Part shown: in pieces, positions 44,499-53,075 of the stretch
Position numbering within the stretch: the stretch's first letter is position 1
How the letters are laid out: each line of letters begins with the position of its first letter
Assembly (NCBI RefSeq): GCF_023707985.1
Contig: NZ_BRCF01000003.1
Span: forward strand, 186,001-250,000
DNA length: 64,000 nucleotides
DNA from: Sporosarcina sp. NCCP-2716
GTDB taxonomy: Bacteria; Bacillota; Bacilli; Bacillales_A; Planococcaceae
Reading direction: 5' to 3'
Program-made: the position numbers and the translations under genes
The notes under the pieces: generated by a model
The model's database searches: none
Seen by the model: only the letters and a program-made list of their open reading frames with translations
What the model was told of the DNA's origin: nothing

Positions 44499-45028
44499 AG
44501 GCGGTTGTGCCAGGCTAATTTGACTGCAGCAAGCGGTTTTACGGCTGCGCGGGCAGTTAAGCGATGCTTATATGACCGTTGCGCACGATTTCCTGGCTGG
44601 ACGGGCAGTTAAGACACCTTTATTTGACCGTTGCGCACGATTTACCGGCTGTTCGGGCAGTTAAGACACCTTTATTTGACCCTTACGCACGATTTCCTGG
44701 CTGTACGGGCAGTTAAGGCACCTTTATTTGACCGCTAGACACGATTTCGCGGCTGGACGGGCAGTTAAGGCACCTTTATCTGACCGATAGATGCGGTTTC
44801 CCTGCTGGACGGGCAGTTAAGTCACCTTTATCTGACCGTTGCGCATGATCTCCCGGCCGCATGGGCAGTTAAGTCACCTTTATTTGACCGTTGCGCACGA
44901 TTTACCGGCTGTTCGGGCAGTTAAGACACCTTTTCTTGACCCTTACGCACGATTTTCTGGCTGCTCGGGCAGTTAAGACACCTTTATTTGACAGCTAAAC
45001 ACGATTTCCATGCCGCACGGGCAGTTAA
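44499..45028. repeat. Exact 52-bp tandem repeat array
   Basis: GGGCAGTTAA occurs ten times at exactly 52-base intervals: 44551, 44603, 44655, 44707, 44759, 44811, 44863, 44915, 44967 and 45019. Each unit continues AAGACACCTTTATTTGACCG then TTGCGCACGATTTCCTGGCT with modest variation. A degenerate unit before the first (from about 44499) keeps TGAC in phase but has its TTAAG displaced by nine bases. 52 is not a multiple of three, and stop codons occur in all frames read, so it is non-coding. It occupies most of the 670-base gap between lrgB and the M42 peptidase gene. Confidence 0.95.
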
Positions 45029-45073
45029 GCGCATGTAATCCAGTCGAAAAGAAAATAATTTCGGCATTCGAAG

Positions 45074-45102
45074 TTGTGCGACAACAGAGAACGCGCTAGA
45101 CT
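45074..45102 (+). promoter_or_regulatory. Candidate promoter of the M42 peptidase gene
   Basis: TTGTGC, 17-base spacer, TAGACT, about 33 bases before the start codon and just after the repeat array. Confidence 0.5.
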
Positions 45103-45134
45103 GGAAGAGGAGTAATCATAGGAGGCGAACACTC

Positions 45135-46190
45135 ATGACCTATCAGCCCGACACAGCAAAAACGAAAGAACTCATCCGGCAGCTCGTCTCGATTCCGAGC
45201 CCGTCCGGATTCACAGATGACGTGATCTCGTTCGTAGAAGACTATCTGAAACCAAGCAATGCAGAGATGAGACGTAACCGGAAAGGCGGCCTGATCGTGA
45301 CGCTGCCCGGCGAAAATCCAGACAAGCACCGGATGCTGACAGCTCATGTCGACACGCTCGGCGCGATGGTGAAGGAAGTGAAATCGAACGGCCGGCTGCG
45401 TCTCGACCTCATCGGCGGCTATCATTTCAATTCGATTGAAGGCGAATATTGTACGATCCATACGGCGTCCGGCGAAACGTTCACCGGCACGATCCTTATG
45501 CACCAGACCTCCGTCCACGTCTACCGCAATGCCGGGACGGCTGACCGCAACCAGGTCAACATGGAAGTGCGGATTGACGCGAAAGCTAAAAATGCAGATG
45601 ACGTACGGGCGCTCGGTATCGAAGTCGGCGATTTCGTATCGCTCGACCCGCGTGTGGAGCTGTGCGACAACGGATTCATCAAATCCCGCCACCTCGATGA
45701 CAAAGCGAGCGTAGCGATTTTGCTGCAGCTTATCGGAGAGATCCAGGCAGAAAAGATAACCTTGCCGTACACGACCCATTTCCTCATCTCGAACAACGAG
45801 GAGATCGGCTATGGCGGCAACTCGAACATCCCACCGGAGACGGTCGAATACTTGGCAGTCGATATGGGGGCGATGGGCGACGGTCAGTCCACTGATGAAT
45901 TCACGGTCTCTATCTGTGTGAAGGACGCGAGCGGCCCGTATCACCTCGGTTTGCGGAATGCTTTGGTCCAGCTTTCGAAAGAGCACAGCATCCCGTACCA
46001 GCTCGATATTTATCCGTATTACGGATCGGACGCTTCTGCGGCGATAAAAGCCGGACATGATATCGTCCACGGCCTGATCGGCCCGGGAATCGACTCGTCG
46101 CATGCATTTGAGCGGACACACGAGGATTCCTTGAAATGCACGCTTCAGCTGCTGTATCATTACGTACAATCAAATATGGTAGAGATTTAA
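45135..46190 (+). CDS. M42 family metallo-aminopeptidase
   Basis: 351 residues. Binuclear zinc ligands are recognisable in order: LTAHVDTLG (His and Asp), SRHLDDKASVA (bridging Asp), SNNEEIGYGGNSN (catalytic Glu pair), AVDMGAMG (Asp) and the C-terminal His in SSHAFERTHEDS. Members are cytoplasmic tetrahedral aminopeptidases (FrvX/YsdC/CelM type) that trim peptides. The ATG has AGGAGG nine bases upstream. It converges with arsB; a short palindromic element between them can terminate both. Confidence 0.92.
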   Translation: MTYQPDTAKTKELIRQLVSIPSPSGFTDDVISFVEDYLKPSNAEMRRNRKGGLIVTLPGENPDKHRMLTAHVDTLGAMVKEVKSNGRLRLDLIGGYHFNSIEGEYCTIHTASGETFTGTILMHQTSVHVYRNAGTADRNQVNMEVRIDAKAKNADDVRALGIEVGDFVSLDPRVELCDNGFIKSRHLDDKASVAILLQLIGEIQAEKITLPYTTHFLISNNEEIGYGGNSNIPPETVEYLAVDMGAMGDGQSTDEFTVSICVKDASGPYHLGLRNALVQLSKEHSIPYQLDIYPYYGSDASAAIKAGHDIVHGLIGPGIDSSHAFERTHEDSLKCTLQLLYHYVQSNMVEI

Positions 46191-46197
46191 AAAAACA

Positions 46198-46242
46198 GTG
46201 CCTGTGCAGCAAACATTTACGATTGTTTGCTGCACAGGCACC
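46198..46242. repeat. GGTGCCTGTGC palindromic element, one-unit form (45 bp)
   Basis: 18-base perfect arms (GTGCCTGTGCAGCAAACA and its complement) around an 8-base loop. One 18-bp core unit, AACATTTACGATTGTTTG. A-rich before and T-rich after, so it probably acts as a bidirectional terminator between the M42 and arsB genes. Confidence 0.92.
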
Positions 46243-46247
46243 TTCTT

Positions 46248-47528
46248 TTATAACACCAAATATAGGCCGACAAGGGTAACGAAGAGGATCGGGAGAGTCA
46301 AGACTATTCCGGTCTTGAAATACGTGCCCCATGAGATCCGGATCCCTTTCTGATTCAGTACATGCAGCCAGACGAGTGTAGCAAGGGAGCCGATCGGCGT
46401 AATCTTCGGACCGAGATCGGAGCCGATGACGTTGGCGTAAATGAGGGCGTCGCGCATCGTTCCGGTCGTCCCCGTCTCGGCAATTGCAAGAGCATTCACC
46501 ATGACTGTTGGCAAGTTATTCATAACCGACGACAGCAGAGCGGCAAGGAACCCCATGGAGACCGTAGCCAAAAACAATCCCTGGCCAGCCGTCCATTCAA
46601 TAACAGCTGCCAGGCCTTCCGTTAGGCCGGCGTTCCCCAGCCCGTAGACGACAACATACATCCCGACAGAGAAAAACACAATACTCCACGGGGCGCTCTT
46701 AACAATCTCTGCCGTCCCGACTGAAGGGCTTCTCCGCGCTATCGCTAAAAACAACAGAGCGATGGCACCGGCAATAAACGAAACCGGAACAGCAGTCCAT
46801 TCACTCGTGAAATAACCGAGCACCAATACGATCAGTACACCCCAGGACAGCTTGAACAGCTTTCGATCCTTAATAGCCGTCTCTGGCTCAACCAGCTTGT
46901 CAACATCATATGTTTGCGGGATGGATTTCCGAAAATAGAGCAGCAGCACCGACACGGTAGCGGCCAGCGAGAATAGATTCGGTATGATCATATGTACAGC
47001 ATATTCAACAAATCCGATACCGAAGAAATCGGCGGAAACGATATTGACTAAGTTGCTGATGACAAACGGCAGACTTGTCGTATCCGCGATGAATCCGCTT
47101 GCCATGATGAACGGGAAAATCATCACTTCCGAGAACTTTAAATTCCGCACCATCGCGAGGACAATCGGCGTAAGAATCAGCGCAGCCCCGTCGTTTGCAA
47201 ACAATGCCGCCACGACGGCACCGAGCAGGCTGACATAGACGAACATCCTGCGGCCGCTCCCTTTTGCCAGCCGCGCCATATGAAGTGCAGCCCATTCGAA
47301 TAAGCCGATTTCATCCAGAACGAGGGAAATGAGGATGATGGCAACGAAAGTGATCGTAGCATTCCAGGTGATGCCGATCACGGCAGTGACATCTCCCCAA
47401 TCGACCACCCCTGCCAGCAGCGCAATCAGCGCTCCGATACAGGCCGACCACCCTATATTCAGCCCTTTCGGCTGCCATATGACGAAAAGCAGCGTAACAA
47501 TAAAAATACAACTAGCGATGACCAGCAT
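46248..47528 (-). CDS. arsB: Arsenite efflux pump ArsB-type (ArsB/NhaD permease)
   Basis: 426 residues with about 12 helices. [55 protein letters not shown] and the C-terminal [28 protein letters not shown] are very close to classical ArsB proteins of Bacillus and Staphylococcus. It exports arsenite or antimonite driven by proton gradient. AAGGAGG precedes the ATG. Unusually, no arsR or arsC is adjacent; a SulP transporter gene lies 55 bases upstream on the same strand and may share its transcript. Confidence 0.88.
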   Translation of the reverse strand: MLVIASCIFIVTLLFVIWQPKGLNIGWSACIGALIALLAGVVDWGDVTAVIGITWNATITFVAIILISLVLDEIGLFEWAALHMARLAKGSGRRMFVYVSLLGAVVAALFANDGAALILTPIVLAMVRNLKFSEVMIFPFIMASGFIADTTSLPFVISNLVNIVSADFFGIGFVEYAVHMIIPNLFSLAATVSVLLLYFRKSIPQTYDVDKLVEPETAIKDRKLFKLSWGVLIVLVLGYFTSEWTAVPVSFIAGAIALLFLAIARRSPSVGTAEIVKSAPWSIVFFSVGMYVVVYGLGNAGLTEGLAAVIEWTAGQGLFLATVSMGFLAALLSSVMNNLPTVMVNALAIAETGTTGTMRDALIYANVIGSDLGPKITPIGSLATLVWLHVLNQKGIRISWGTYFKTGIVLTLPILFVTLVGLYLVL

Positions 47529-47583
47529 GCAGTCGCCTCCTTCCCTTGTTTCAGCGTGTACAGTTCTACGGTCGCTTTTTCAC

Positions 47584-49023
47584 TCACTCTGCGGTGACCG
47601 TCAGACTCTTCATCAGTTGTTCGCTCGGTAAATCGAGTCCTCTGACCGTCACGTTATTGCTGTGCGATTTAAAGTTCAGGACAGCTTTATCAACTGCTCC
47701 TACCGCCGAATCGTCCCAAATGCGGGAACTGGAAAAATCGAGGATCACCTCTTTGCCGCTGATTGTAAAGTCCAGAACTGACAAGAAACGATCCGCAGAA
47801 GCAAAAAACAGCTGCCCGTCCACTTCAAACAAATGCGCGTTGCCTTCCATCCCCTGCCTAACGTCGATTTTTGATATTTTGGCGGCGAAAAAGATTGCAC
47901 TCAGAATTACCCCGGCAATCACGCCTTTCGACAGATCATGTGTCCATACGACAATAATGACTGTAATCAGCATGACTGCGGCATCCGATCTTGGTGCTTT
48001 CCTTAGGTAAGAGAACGACGCCCAATCGAAGGTACCGATGCATACCATGATCATGATGCCTGCCAGCACCGCCATTGGAATCCGGACAACCACGTCGCCG
48101 AGAACAATGATCAGAAACATGAGGAACAATCCAGCTGTCAGCGTCGACAATCTGCCGCGTCCGCCGGATCTGACGTTGATAACGGACTGGCCGATCATCG
48201 CACAGCCAGCCATACCCCCGAAGAATCCAGTGACGATATTGGCAATCCCCTGTCCTCTCGCCTCTCTATTTTTATCGCTCCCGGTATCCGTCATATCATC
48301 TACAATAGATGAAGTCAGCAGCGTTTCGAGCAGACCGACTACCGCCATGGCGAGTGAATAAGGAAAGACGATAACGAGCGTTTCAAACGTAAAAGGCACA
48401 CGGGGAATGAAAAATTCGGGGAATGAACGTGTTATCTTCCCCATATCTCCGACCGTGCGCAAATCGAAGTTTGCGAAAAGAGCGATTGCTGTCAGCGCGA
48501 CAATTGCAATCAGCGGTGCAGGTATCGTCTTCACGTACCGCGGCACAATGAAAACAATAAGCAGTGTGACTGCGGCGAATATGTATGTTTCAGCGGAAGC
48601 CCCTAAAAAGTGCGGCATCTGTGCCATGAATATGAGGATCGCCAAAGCGTTGACAAATCCCATCATAACAGCCCTCGGGACGAATTTCATTACTCTTGCT
48701 ATTTTGCACACACCGAACACGATTTGGATAACGCCGGTCAACAGCGTCGCTGCCAATAAGTAATCGTGACCGTATTCGCGCACTAGCGGCACCATCAGCA
48801 GAGCCATCGCTCCGGTAGCGGCAGATATCATTCCCGGCCTGCCGCCAACAATAGCGATAGTTACCGCTATACAGAACGATGCGTACAGACCCACCATAGG
48901 ATCGACACCCGCAATGATCGAAAATGCGATCGCTTCCGGGATAAGGGCGAGCGCCACTACTATTCCTGCCAAAAGGTCTCCCCGTATATTGGAAAACCAC
49001 TCTTGTTTCAATTCATTTTTCAA
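47584..49023 (-). CDS. SulP family anion transporter with STAS domain
   Basis: 479 residues. The membrane part opens with [42 protein letters not shown], typical of SulP proteins (sulfate or bicarbonate transporters). [38 protein letters not shown] carries the second signature. The C-terminal STAS domain is short (about residues 390-479, [17 protein letters not shown]). The start is a TTG at 49023 with GAGGAG upstream. The substrate is uncertain; sulfate and bicarbonate are both possible. Confidence 0.9.
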   Translation of the reverse strand: MKNELKQEWFSNIRGDLLAGIVVALALIPEAIAFSIIAGVDPMVGLYASFCIAVTIAIVGGRPGMISAATGAMALLMVPLVREYGHDYLLAATLLTGVIQIVFGVCKIARVMKFVPRAVMMGFVNALAILIFMAQMPHFLGASAETYIFAAVTLLIVFIVPRYVKTIPAPLIAIVALTAIALFANFDLRTVGDMGKITRSFPEFFIPRVPFTFETLVIVFPYSLAMAVVGLLETLLTSSIVDDMTDTGSDKNREARGQGIANIVTGFFGGMAGCAMIGQSVINVRSGGRGRLSTLTAGLFLMFLIIVLGDVVVRIPMAVLAGIMIMVCIGTFDWASFSYLRKAPRSDAAVMLITVIIVVWTHDLSKGVIAGVILSAIFFAAKISKIDVRQGMEGNAHLFEVDGQLFFASADRFLSVLDFTISGKEVILDFSSSRIWDDSAVGAVDKAVLNFKSHSNNVTVRGLDLPSEQLMKSLTVTAE

Positions 49024-49114
49024 GTGAAATTACTCCTCTGCCTTTCAAATTTCAGAAATCTCTTCATCCTGAAAACCGGCTCATGCCAGAATAGAATTAT
49101 CTTATCATTTTATG

Positions 49115-49178
49115 GGTGCCTGTGCGCAACACAAACGTGAATGTTTAAACATTCACGTTTGTTTGCTGCACAGGCACC
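49115..49178. repeat. GGTGCCTGTGC palindromic element, two-unit form (64 bp)
   Basis: Arms GGTGCCTGTGC and GCACAGGCACC around the perfectly palindromic centre GTGAATGTTTAAACATTCAC. It lies between divergent genes (SulP and LysE), so it cannot be serving only as a terminator. Confidence 0.92.
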
Positions 49179-49252
49179 GTTCTTCGGTTCTCATATCCTC
49201 CCCACCGTGTGAATAAAATCATATGTGAGTATGTGAACTGAGGATTGTGGCC

Positions 49253-49882
49253 ATGAATACATTGCTTCTCTATTTCGTCTTGGGCGTTTCGTTAGCGGCG
49301 CCCGTCGGTCCTGTGAAGACCGTTTTACTGAACACCGGCATTAAAAACGGCTTTTTCCATGCTTGGTTTTTCAGCCTCGGGTCGATTGCCACCGATGTGC
49401 TGTACATGGGTGCGGTGTATTTCGGAATCGGGAAATTCATCCACTCCCCGCTCCTTCAGATTATTCTATGGTCTTTCGGCTGTTTTGTCCTGCTGTATAC
49501 CGGCATTGAAAACCTGCTGAAATTGAACCGTGCCGGTCTTGACCCGAAAGCGGTAAAACGGGATCGGCTGCGGAAGTCGATCATTTCCGGCTTCTTCATG
49601 TCCATGTTCAACCCGATCACGATTCTGTTCTGGCTCGGGATTTATGGATCCATGCTCGCAAGGACGGCCGGAATGGCATCAGGCACGCAAATCCTGCTGA
49701 ACAGCTTCGCCATTCTTGCGGGCATCATGGTGGTGGATTTCATCCTGTCATTCCTGTCGAACGGCGCCCGCCGGTTATTGTCTGCGCCGCTCCTGACGTT
49801 CGTGTCCCTCCTTTCCTCCTTTTCAATGATCGGTTTCGGCCTCTATTTCGGCCTCCAGGCATACCAAGCGTTATTCTCATGA
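49253..49882 (+). CDS. LysE family amino-acid exporter
   Basis: About 209 residues with six helices. LLYFVLGVSLAAPVGPVKTVLLNTGIKNGFFHAWFFSLGSIATDVLYM is the LysE/RhtB N-terminal repeat (PVGP motif), and ISGFFMSMFNPITILFWLGIYGSML is the second (NP motif). It exports amino acids or related metabolites. The ATG at 49253 is chosen because GAGG lies about nine bases upstream; a GTG at 49247 is too close to it. The following MFS gene starts 119 bases later. Confidence 0.9.
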   Translation: MNTLLLYFVLGVSLAAPVGPVKTVLLNTGIKNGFFHAWFFSLGSIATDVLYMGAVYFGIGKFIHSPLLQIILWSFGCFVLLYTGIENLLKLNRAGLDPKAVKRDRLRKSIISGFFMSMFNPITILFWLGIYGSMLARTAGMASGTQILLNSFAILAGIMVVDFILSFLSNGARRLLSAPLLTFVSLLSSFSMIGFGLYFGLQAYQALFS

Positions 49883-50001
49883 ACCACTGCGTTTTCTCCC
49901 CGTTTTCGGGCGTCTTGGATAGTTTGAACGAAAGCGATACATACTCCGCCCGACTTTGGGGATCCTACCCTCACTACGTATATAAACAGTTGAGGTGTGG
50001 C

Positions 50002-51234
50002 ATGAAGAATAATACAAATCAAGTAAGTGTCTGGTGCATCGTCAGCTTGGCTTCCATCCCGCTTGTCATGACACTCGGGAACTCCATGCTCATCCCGGTA
50101 CTGCCAATTTTGGAGGACAAAGTCGGGATCACGTCGTTCCAGTCCAGTATGATCATCACCAGCTACTCGGTCGCGGCAATTATCCTCATCCCAATCGCCG
50201 GGTATTTGTCCGATCGGTTCGGCCGCAAAATGGTGATACTGCCAAGTTTGGTTCTCGCACTGATCGGCGGGCTCGTCGCGGGATTCGCTTCCTGGAAAAT
50301 GGATGACCCGTACACCGTCATCATTATCGGCCGAATCCTACAGGGGATCGGTGCTGCCGGCGCGATGCCGATTGTGCTGCCGCTTGTCGGTGATCTCTCT
50401 CATGATGACGAGGAAAAGACGAGTTCGACTCTTGGGATTATCGAAACGTCGAACACATTCGGCAAAGTGCTGAGCCCGATACTCGGATCGCTTTTCGCTG
50501 CGGCACTTTGGTTCCTCCCCTTCTTTTCCATATCAGCGCTTAGTCTCATTTCCATCATGCTCATCTTCTTCTGTGTAAAGGTGCCGAAAGAGAAGGACGA
50601 GCCGATCACATTCAAGGAATTCCTCAGCAGTACGAAAGAAGTGTTCAAAAGCGAAGGCAAATGGCTGTACACTGTCTTCCTGAACGGAGTCCTCGTTATG
50701 CTGATCCTGTTCAGCATGCTCTTTTTCCTGTCGGAGAATCTCGAGAAAGTGCATCACATCAAAGGCATCAAAAAAGGATTCGTCCTGGCGATTCCGCTGC
50801 TGCTGCTCTGCATTGCTTCGTTCATATCCGGCAGATCCATTAAAGGAAATATCAAGACCATCAAGACGCTCATGGTCGCGTCCCTCATCATGATGTCCGC
50901 CAGCGTTGTCTTCGTCGGGTTCACAAGCAAGAAGCTTTTCCTGCTGCTGGCAGTCACCAGTCTCGTCAGTATCGCGATCGGCGCTATGCTTCCTGCGCTT
51001 GACGCGATCATCACGGACAATATCGAGAAATCGCTCCGCGGCACGGTGTCTTCCTTCTACAGTTCCGCCCGGTTTATCGGGGTCGCTGCAGGTCCGCCGG
51101 TCATGTCACTCGTCATGAAGAACATGCTGAATGTCAGTTATATTACTGCCGGCGTTCTCGGGCTCATCCTCCTGTTCGTCGTCTGGAAATTCATCAAGAC
51201 AGAGGATATCAAAAGACCTGAAGAAAGCACTTAA
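50002..51234 (+). CDS. MFS drug efflux transporter (12-helix type)
   Basis: 410 residues from the ATG at 50002 with GAGGTG upstream. The open frame extends back to the LysE stop but without family similarity. Helix 1 has SLASIPLVMTLGNSMLIPVLPILEDKVGIT; motif A is GYLSDRFGRKMVILPS; GIGAAGAMPIVLPLVGDL and GIIETSNTFGKVLSPILGSLFA follow. It resembles Bacillus multidrug exporters of the DHA1 group. The ligand is unknown. Confidence 0.88.
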   Translation: MKNNTNQVSVWCIVSLASIPLVMTLGNSMLIPVLPILEDKVGITSFQSSMIITSYSVAAIILIPIAGYLSDRFGRKMVILPSLVLALIGGLVAGFASWKMDDPYTVIIIGRILQGIGAAGAMPIVLPLVGDLSHDDEEKTSSTLGIIETSNTFGKVLSPILGSLFAAALWFLPFFSISALSLISIMLIFFCVKVPKEKDEPITFKEFLSSTKEVFKSEGKWLYTVFLNGVLVMLILFSMLFFLSENLEKVHHIKGIKKGFVLAIPLLLLCIASFISGRSIKGNIKTIKTLMVASLIMMSASVVFVGFTSKKLFLLLAVTSLVSIAIGAMLPALDAIITDNIEKSLRGTVSSFYSSARFIGVAAGPPVMSLVMKNMLNVSYITAGVLGLILLFVVWKFIKTEDIKRPEEST

Positions 51235-51328
51235 CATCCGATTGACGGCGTTCTGCTTGCAAACACAAAGAAGACCAAGCATCCATCTGCCGGGTCTATC
51301 CGTATGTACATGTCCGTAAGCATGATGG

Positions 51329-51613
51329 TCACTTCGACTTCAAACTGAAAATGATCAGCACGATACCGGCAAACAAGCAGATGATCCGTGTCAATGAGAT
51401 TTTTTCCGTCAGTCCACTCAGCGCAAGTCCGGTCGTCACCACGAGTATCACAGGACCTACCAGCGCAAGCATGCTGTTAATATAAAATGCTTTTTCCAAA
51501 TCATTGAACTTGTACATCAATGCAGCCGCCGAAATTTCAATGCTCCCCGACAAAACACGCAGCATAATGATCAGCAGCAGTGCCCGTTCGATCACAATCA
51601 CCACATCCCTCAT
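51329..51613 (-). CDS. YqhV/DUF2619 family small membrane protein
   Basis: 94 residues from the ATG at 51613; the ribosome site is weak, and a GTG slightly downstream is an alternative. Three hydrophobic helices with IERALLLIIMLRVLSGSIEISAAALMYKFNDLEKAFYINSMLALVGPVILV and LALSGLTEKISLTRIICLFAGIVLI, which match my recollection of Bacillus YqhV (function unknown). Length agrees with that family. It ends before a gene-free 95-base gap. Confidence 0.75.
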   Translation of the reverse strand: MRDVVIVIERALLLIIMLRVLSGSIEISAAALMYKFNDLEKAFYINSMLALVGPVILVVTTGLALSGLTEKISLTRIICLFAGIVLIIFSLKSK

Positions 51614-51660
51614 CGTCTTCACAGCCACTATATGCGAGACGCTGGGGAAATATTTAAAAC

Positions 51661-51724
51661 GGTGCCTGTGCAGCAAACAATCGTGAATGTTTAAACATTC
51701 GCGATTGTTTCGCACACAGGCACC
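51661..51724. repeat. GGTGCCTGTGC palindromic element, two-unit form (64 bp)
   Basis: Arms around AACAATCGTGAATGTTTA and AACATTCGCGATTGTTTC. It starts four bases after the pmbA stop codon (minus strand) and lies upstream of yqhV. Confidence 0.93.
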
Positions 51725-51728
51725 TTAT

Positions 51729-53075
51729 TCACTCTACGGTAACGGACAGACTGCTCACTTTCAGGGAGGGGGAACCGCAGCCACCCGGTACGAATTTCAA
51801 ATCGGAACCGACTGTGTCAATCGACTTCAAAAAGTCGAAGAAGTTCCCGGCGATCGTCATCTGCTTCACCGGTACGGAAATTTTGCCGTCCTGAATGAAA
51901 AACCCGGAAGCGGCCAGCGAGAATTCACCTGAAATCGGATTTGTGCCAGAGTGAAGGCCAGACAGTCCTGTCACCAGGATCCCTTCCGGCACCCCGGCGA
52001 TCATCTCCATTTCGGTCTTTACGCCTGGCGCGACGTACAAACTGTGAGGGGAGACGGTCAATGTCCCTTTGTACGATGCCTTGCTCCCGTGTCCCGTCGA
52101 ATTCATACCTTCTTTCTTCGCCGTTTTCCGGTTGTGCAGCAGCGTTTCCAGCACGCCGCCTGCGATGAGGACGGTCTCACGGGTGGCCACCCCTTCGCCG
52201 TCGAACGTGCCGCCGAACAGGGAATCCTTGTGGAACGGGTCGTCGATCAGCGTGACGTGCTCAGCGCCGATCACGTCGCCTACTTTCCCGTTCAGCAGCG
52301 ACTGCCCTTTTTGCGCTTCTTCGGCGGAGAAGATCGGGGTGAATGCCGCGAGCAGGGAAGCGGCGGCATCGTGCCGCAGGATGACCGGATACTGTTTGGA
52401 CGGCACGGTCGTCTCACCGAGCTGTGCCAAGGCTTCTTCCGCCGCCTCTTTCGCAATCGCATCGGCATCGAGAGATTGGAAATCACGCGTCAGGCGGACA
52501 GAGGCACCTGTTTTCATCTCCTCCCCGTCTTTTGCGACTGCGGAGACGAAGACGATCAGCCCGTTTGACCGATCATGCAGTGAAAGGCCCTTCGAATTGG
52601 TCAGCGCCTTTTCGCTCGAAAAGTCTTGGAGGACACAATAATTCAGCGCCAAGATTCTCGGATCATAGTCCCTCGTTTTCTGTTCGACCTCTTTCAGGAA
52701 ATCAATCTTGTCAGGGATCGGAACCGAATCCAGCGCCTCATTATAGGAAGAATGCTCGATATAACGATCGCTGCCTGCGAAAATGTCCGCTCCATCATCT
52801 TCGTCGAGCACTTCCGCGTTGGCTTTCGCGCTGTCGATCAAAAACGGGATTGAGTCATCCTCGATCTTTTCGGTGTACGCATAACCCATCTTGCCATCAT
52901 ACAGTCCGCGCAGGCCGACGCCGCCTTCTTCGGACGTCTCGTAACTGTCTATTTCACCTTCGAACACCATCACTTGGAACGAAGAGGACTTCTCAAAATA
53001 CACTTCGGCTTCGTCAAATCCTGCATTCCGTGCGCTGTGCAGCAACTTTTCCTGAAACTGCTGGATCTCCATCAT
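51729..53075 (-). CDS. pmbA: TldE/PmbA family metalloprotease-associated protein
   Basis: 448 residues. The N-terminal half has EVYFEKSSSFQVMVFEGEIDSYETSEEGGVGLRGLYDGKMGYAYTE, and the C-terminal half FGGTFDGEGVATRETVLIAGGVLETLLHNRKTAKKEG and GLSGLHSGTNPISGEFSLAASGFFIQDGKI, typical of the TldE/PmbA subunit, which lacks the metal motif. It partners TldD to form a peptide-degrading complex known for microcin maturation and antitoxin turnover. The ATG overlaps the tldD stop as ATGA. Confidence 0.92.
   Translation of the reverse strand: MMEIQQFQEKLLHSARNAGFDEAEVYFEKSSSFQVMVFEGEIDSYETSEEGGVGLRGLYDGKMGYAYTEKIEDDSIPFLIDSAKANAEVLDEDDGADIFAGSDRYIEHSSYNEALDSVPIPDKIDFLKEVEQKTRDYDPRILALNYCVLQDFSSEKALTNSKGLSLHDRSNGLIVFVSAVAKDGEEMKTGASVRLTRDFQSLDADAIAKEAAEEALAQLGETTVPSKQYPVILRHDAAASLLAAFTPIFSAEEAQKGQSLLNGKVGDVIGAEHVTLIDDPFHKDSLFGGTFDGEGVATRETVLIAGGVLETLLHNRKTAKKEGMNSTGHGSKASYKGTLTVSPHSLYVAPGVKTEMEMIAGVPEGILVTGLSGLHSGTNPISGEFSLAASGFFIQDGKISVPVKQMTIAGNFFDFLKSIDTVGSDLKFVPGGCGSPSLKVSSLSVTVE

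Noticed and set aside
44499-45028. 52-bp array as a CRISPR locus
   Set aside because: Conserved and variable bases are mixed through each unit, spacers are near-copies of each other, and no cas genes are present.
45096-46169. A 357-codon open frame antisense to the M42 peptidase gene
   Set aside because: It mirrors the peptidase codons, has no ribosome site or family features, and the sense strand encodes a complete metallopeptidase.
49879-50001. Upstream extension of the MFS gene overlapping the LysE stop
   Set aside because: The added 41 residues are not hydrophobic or family-like, and GAGGTG precedes the ATG at 50002.
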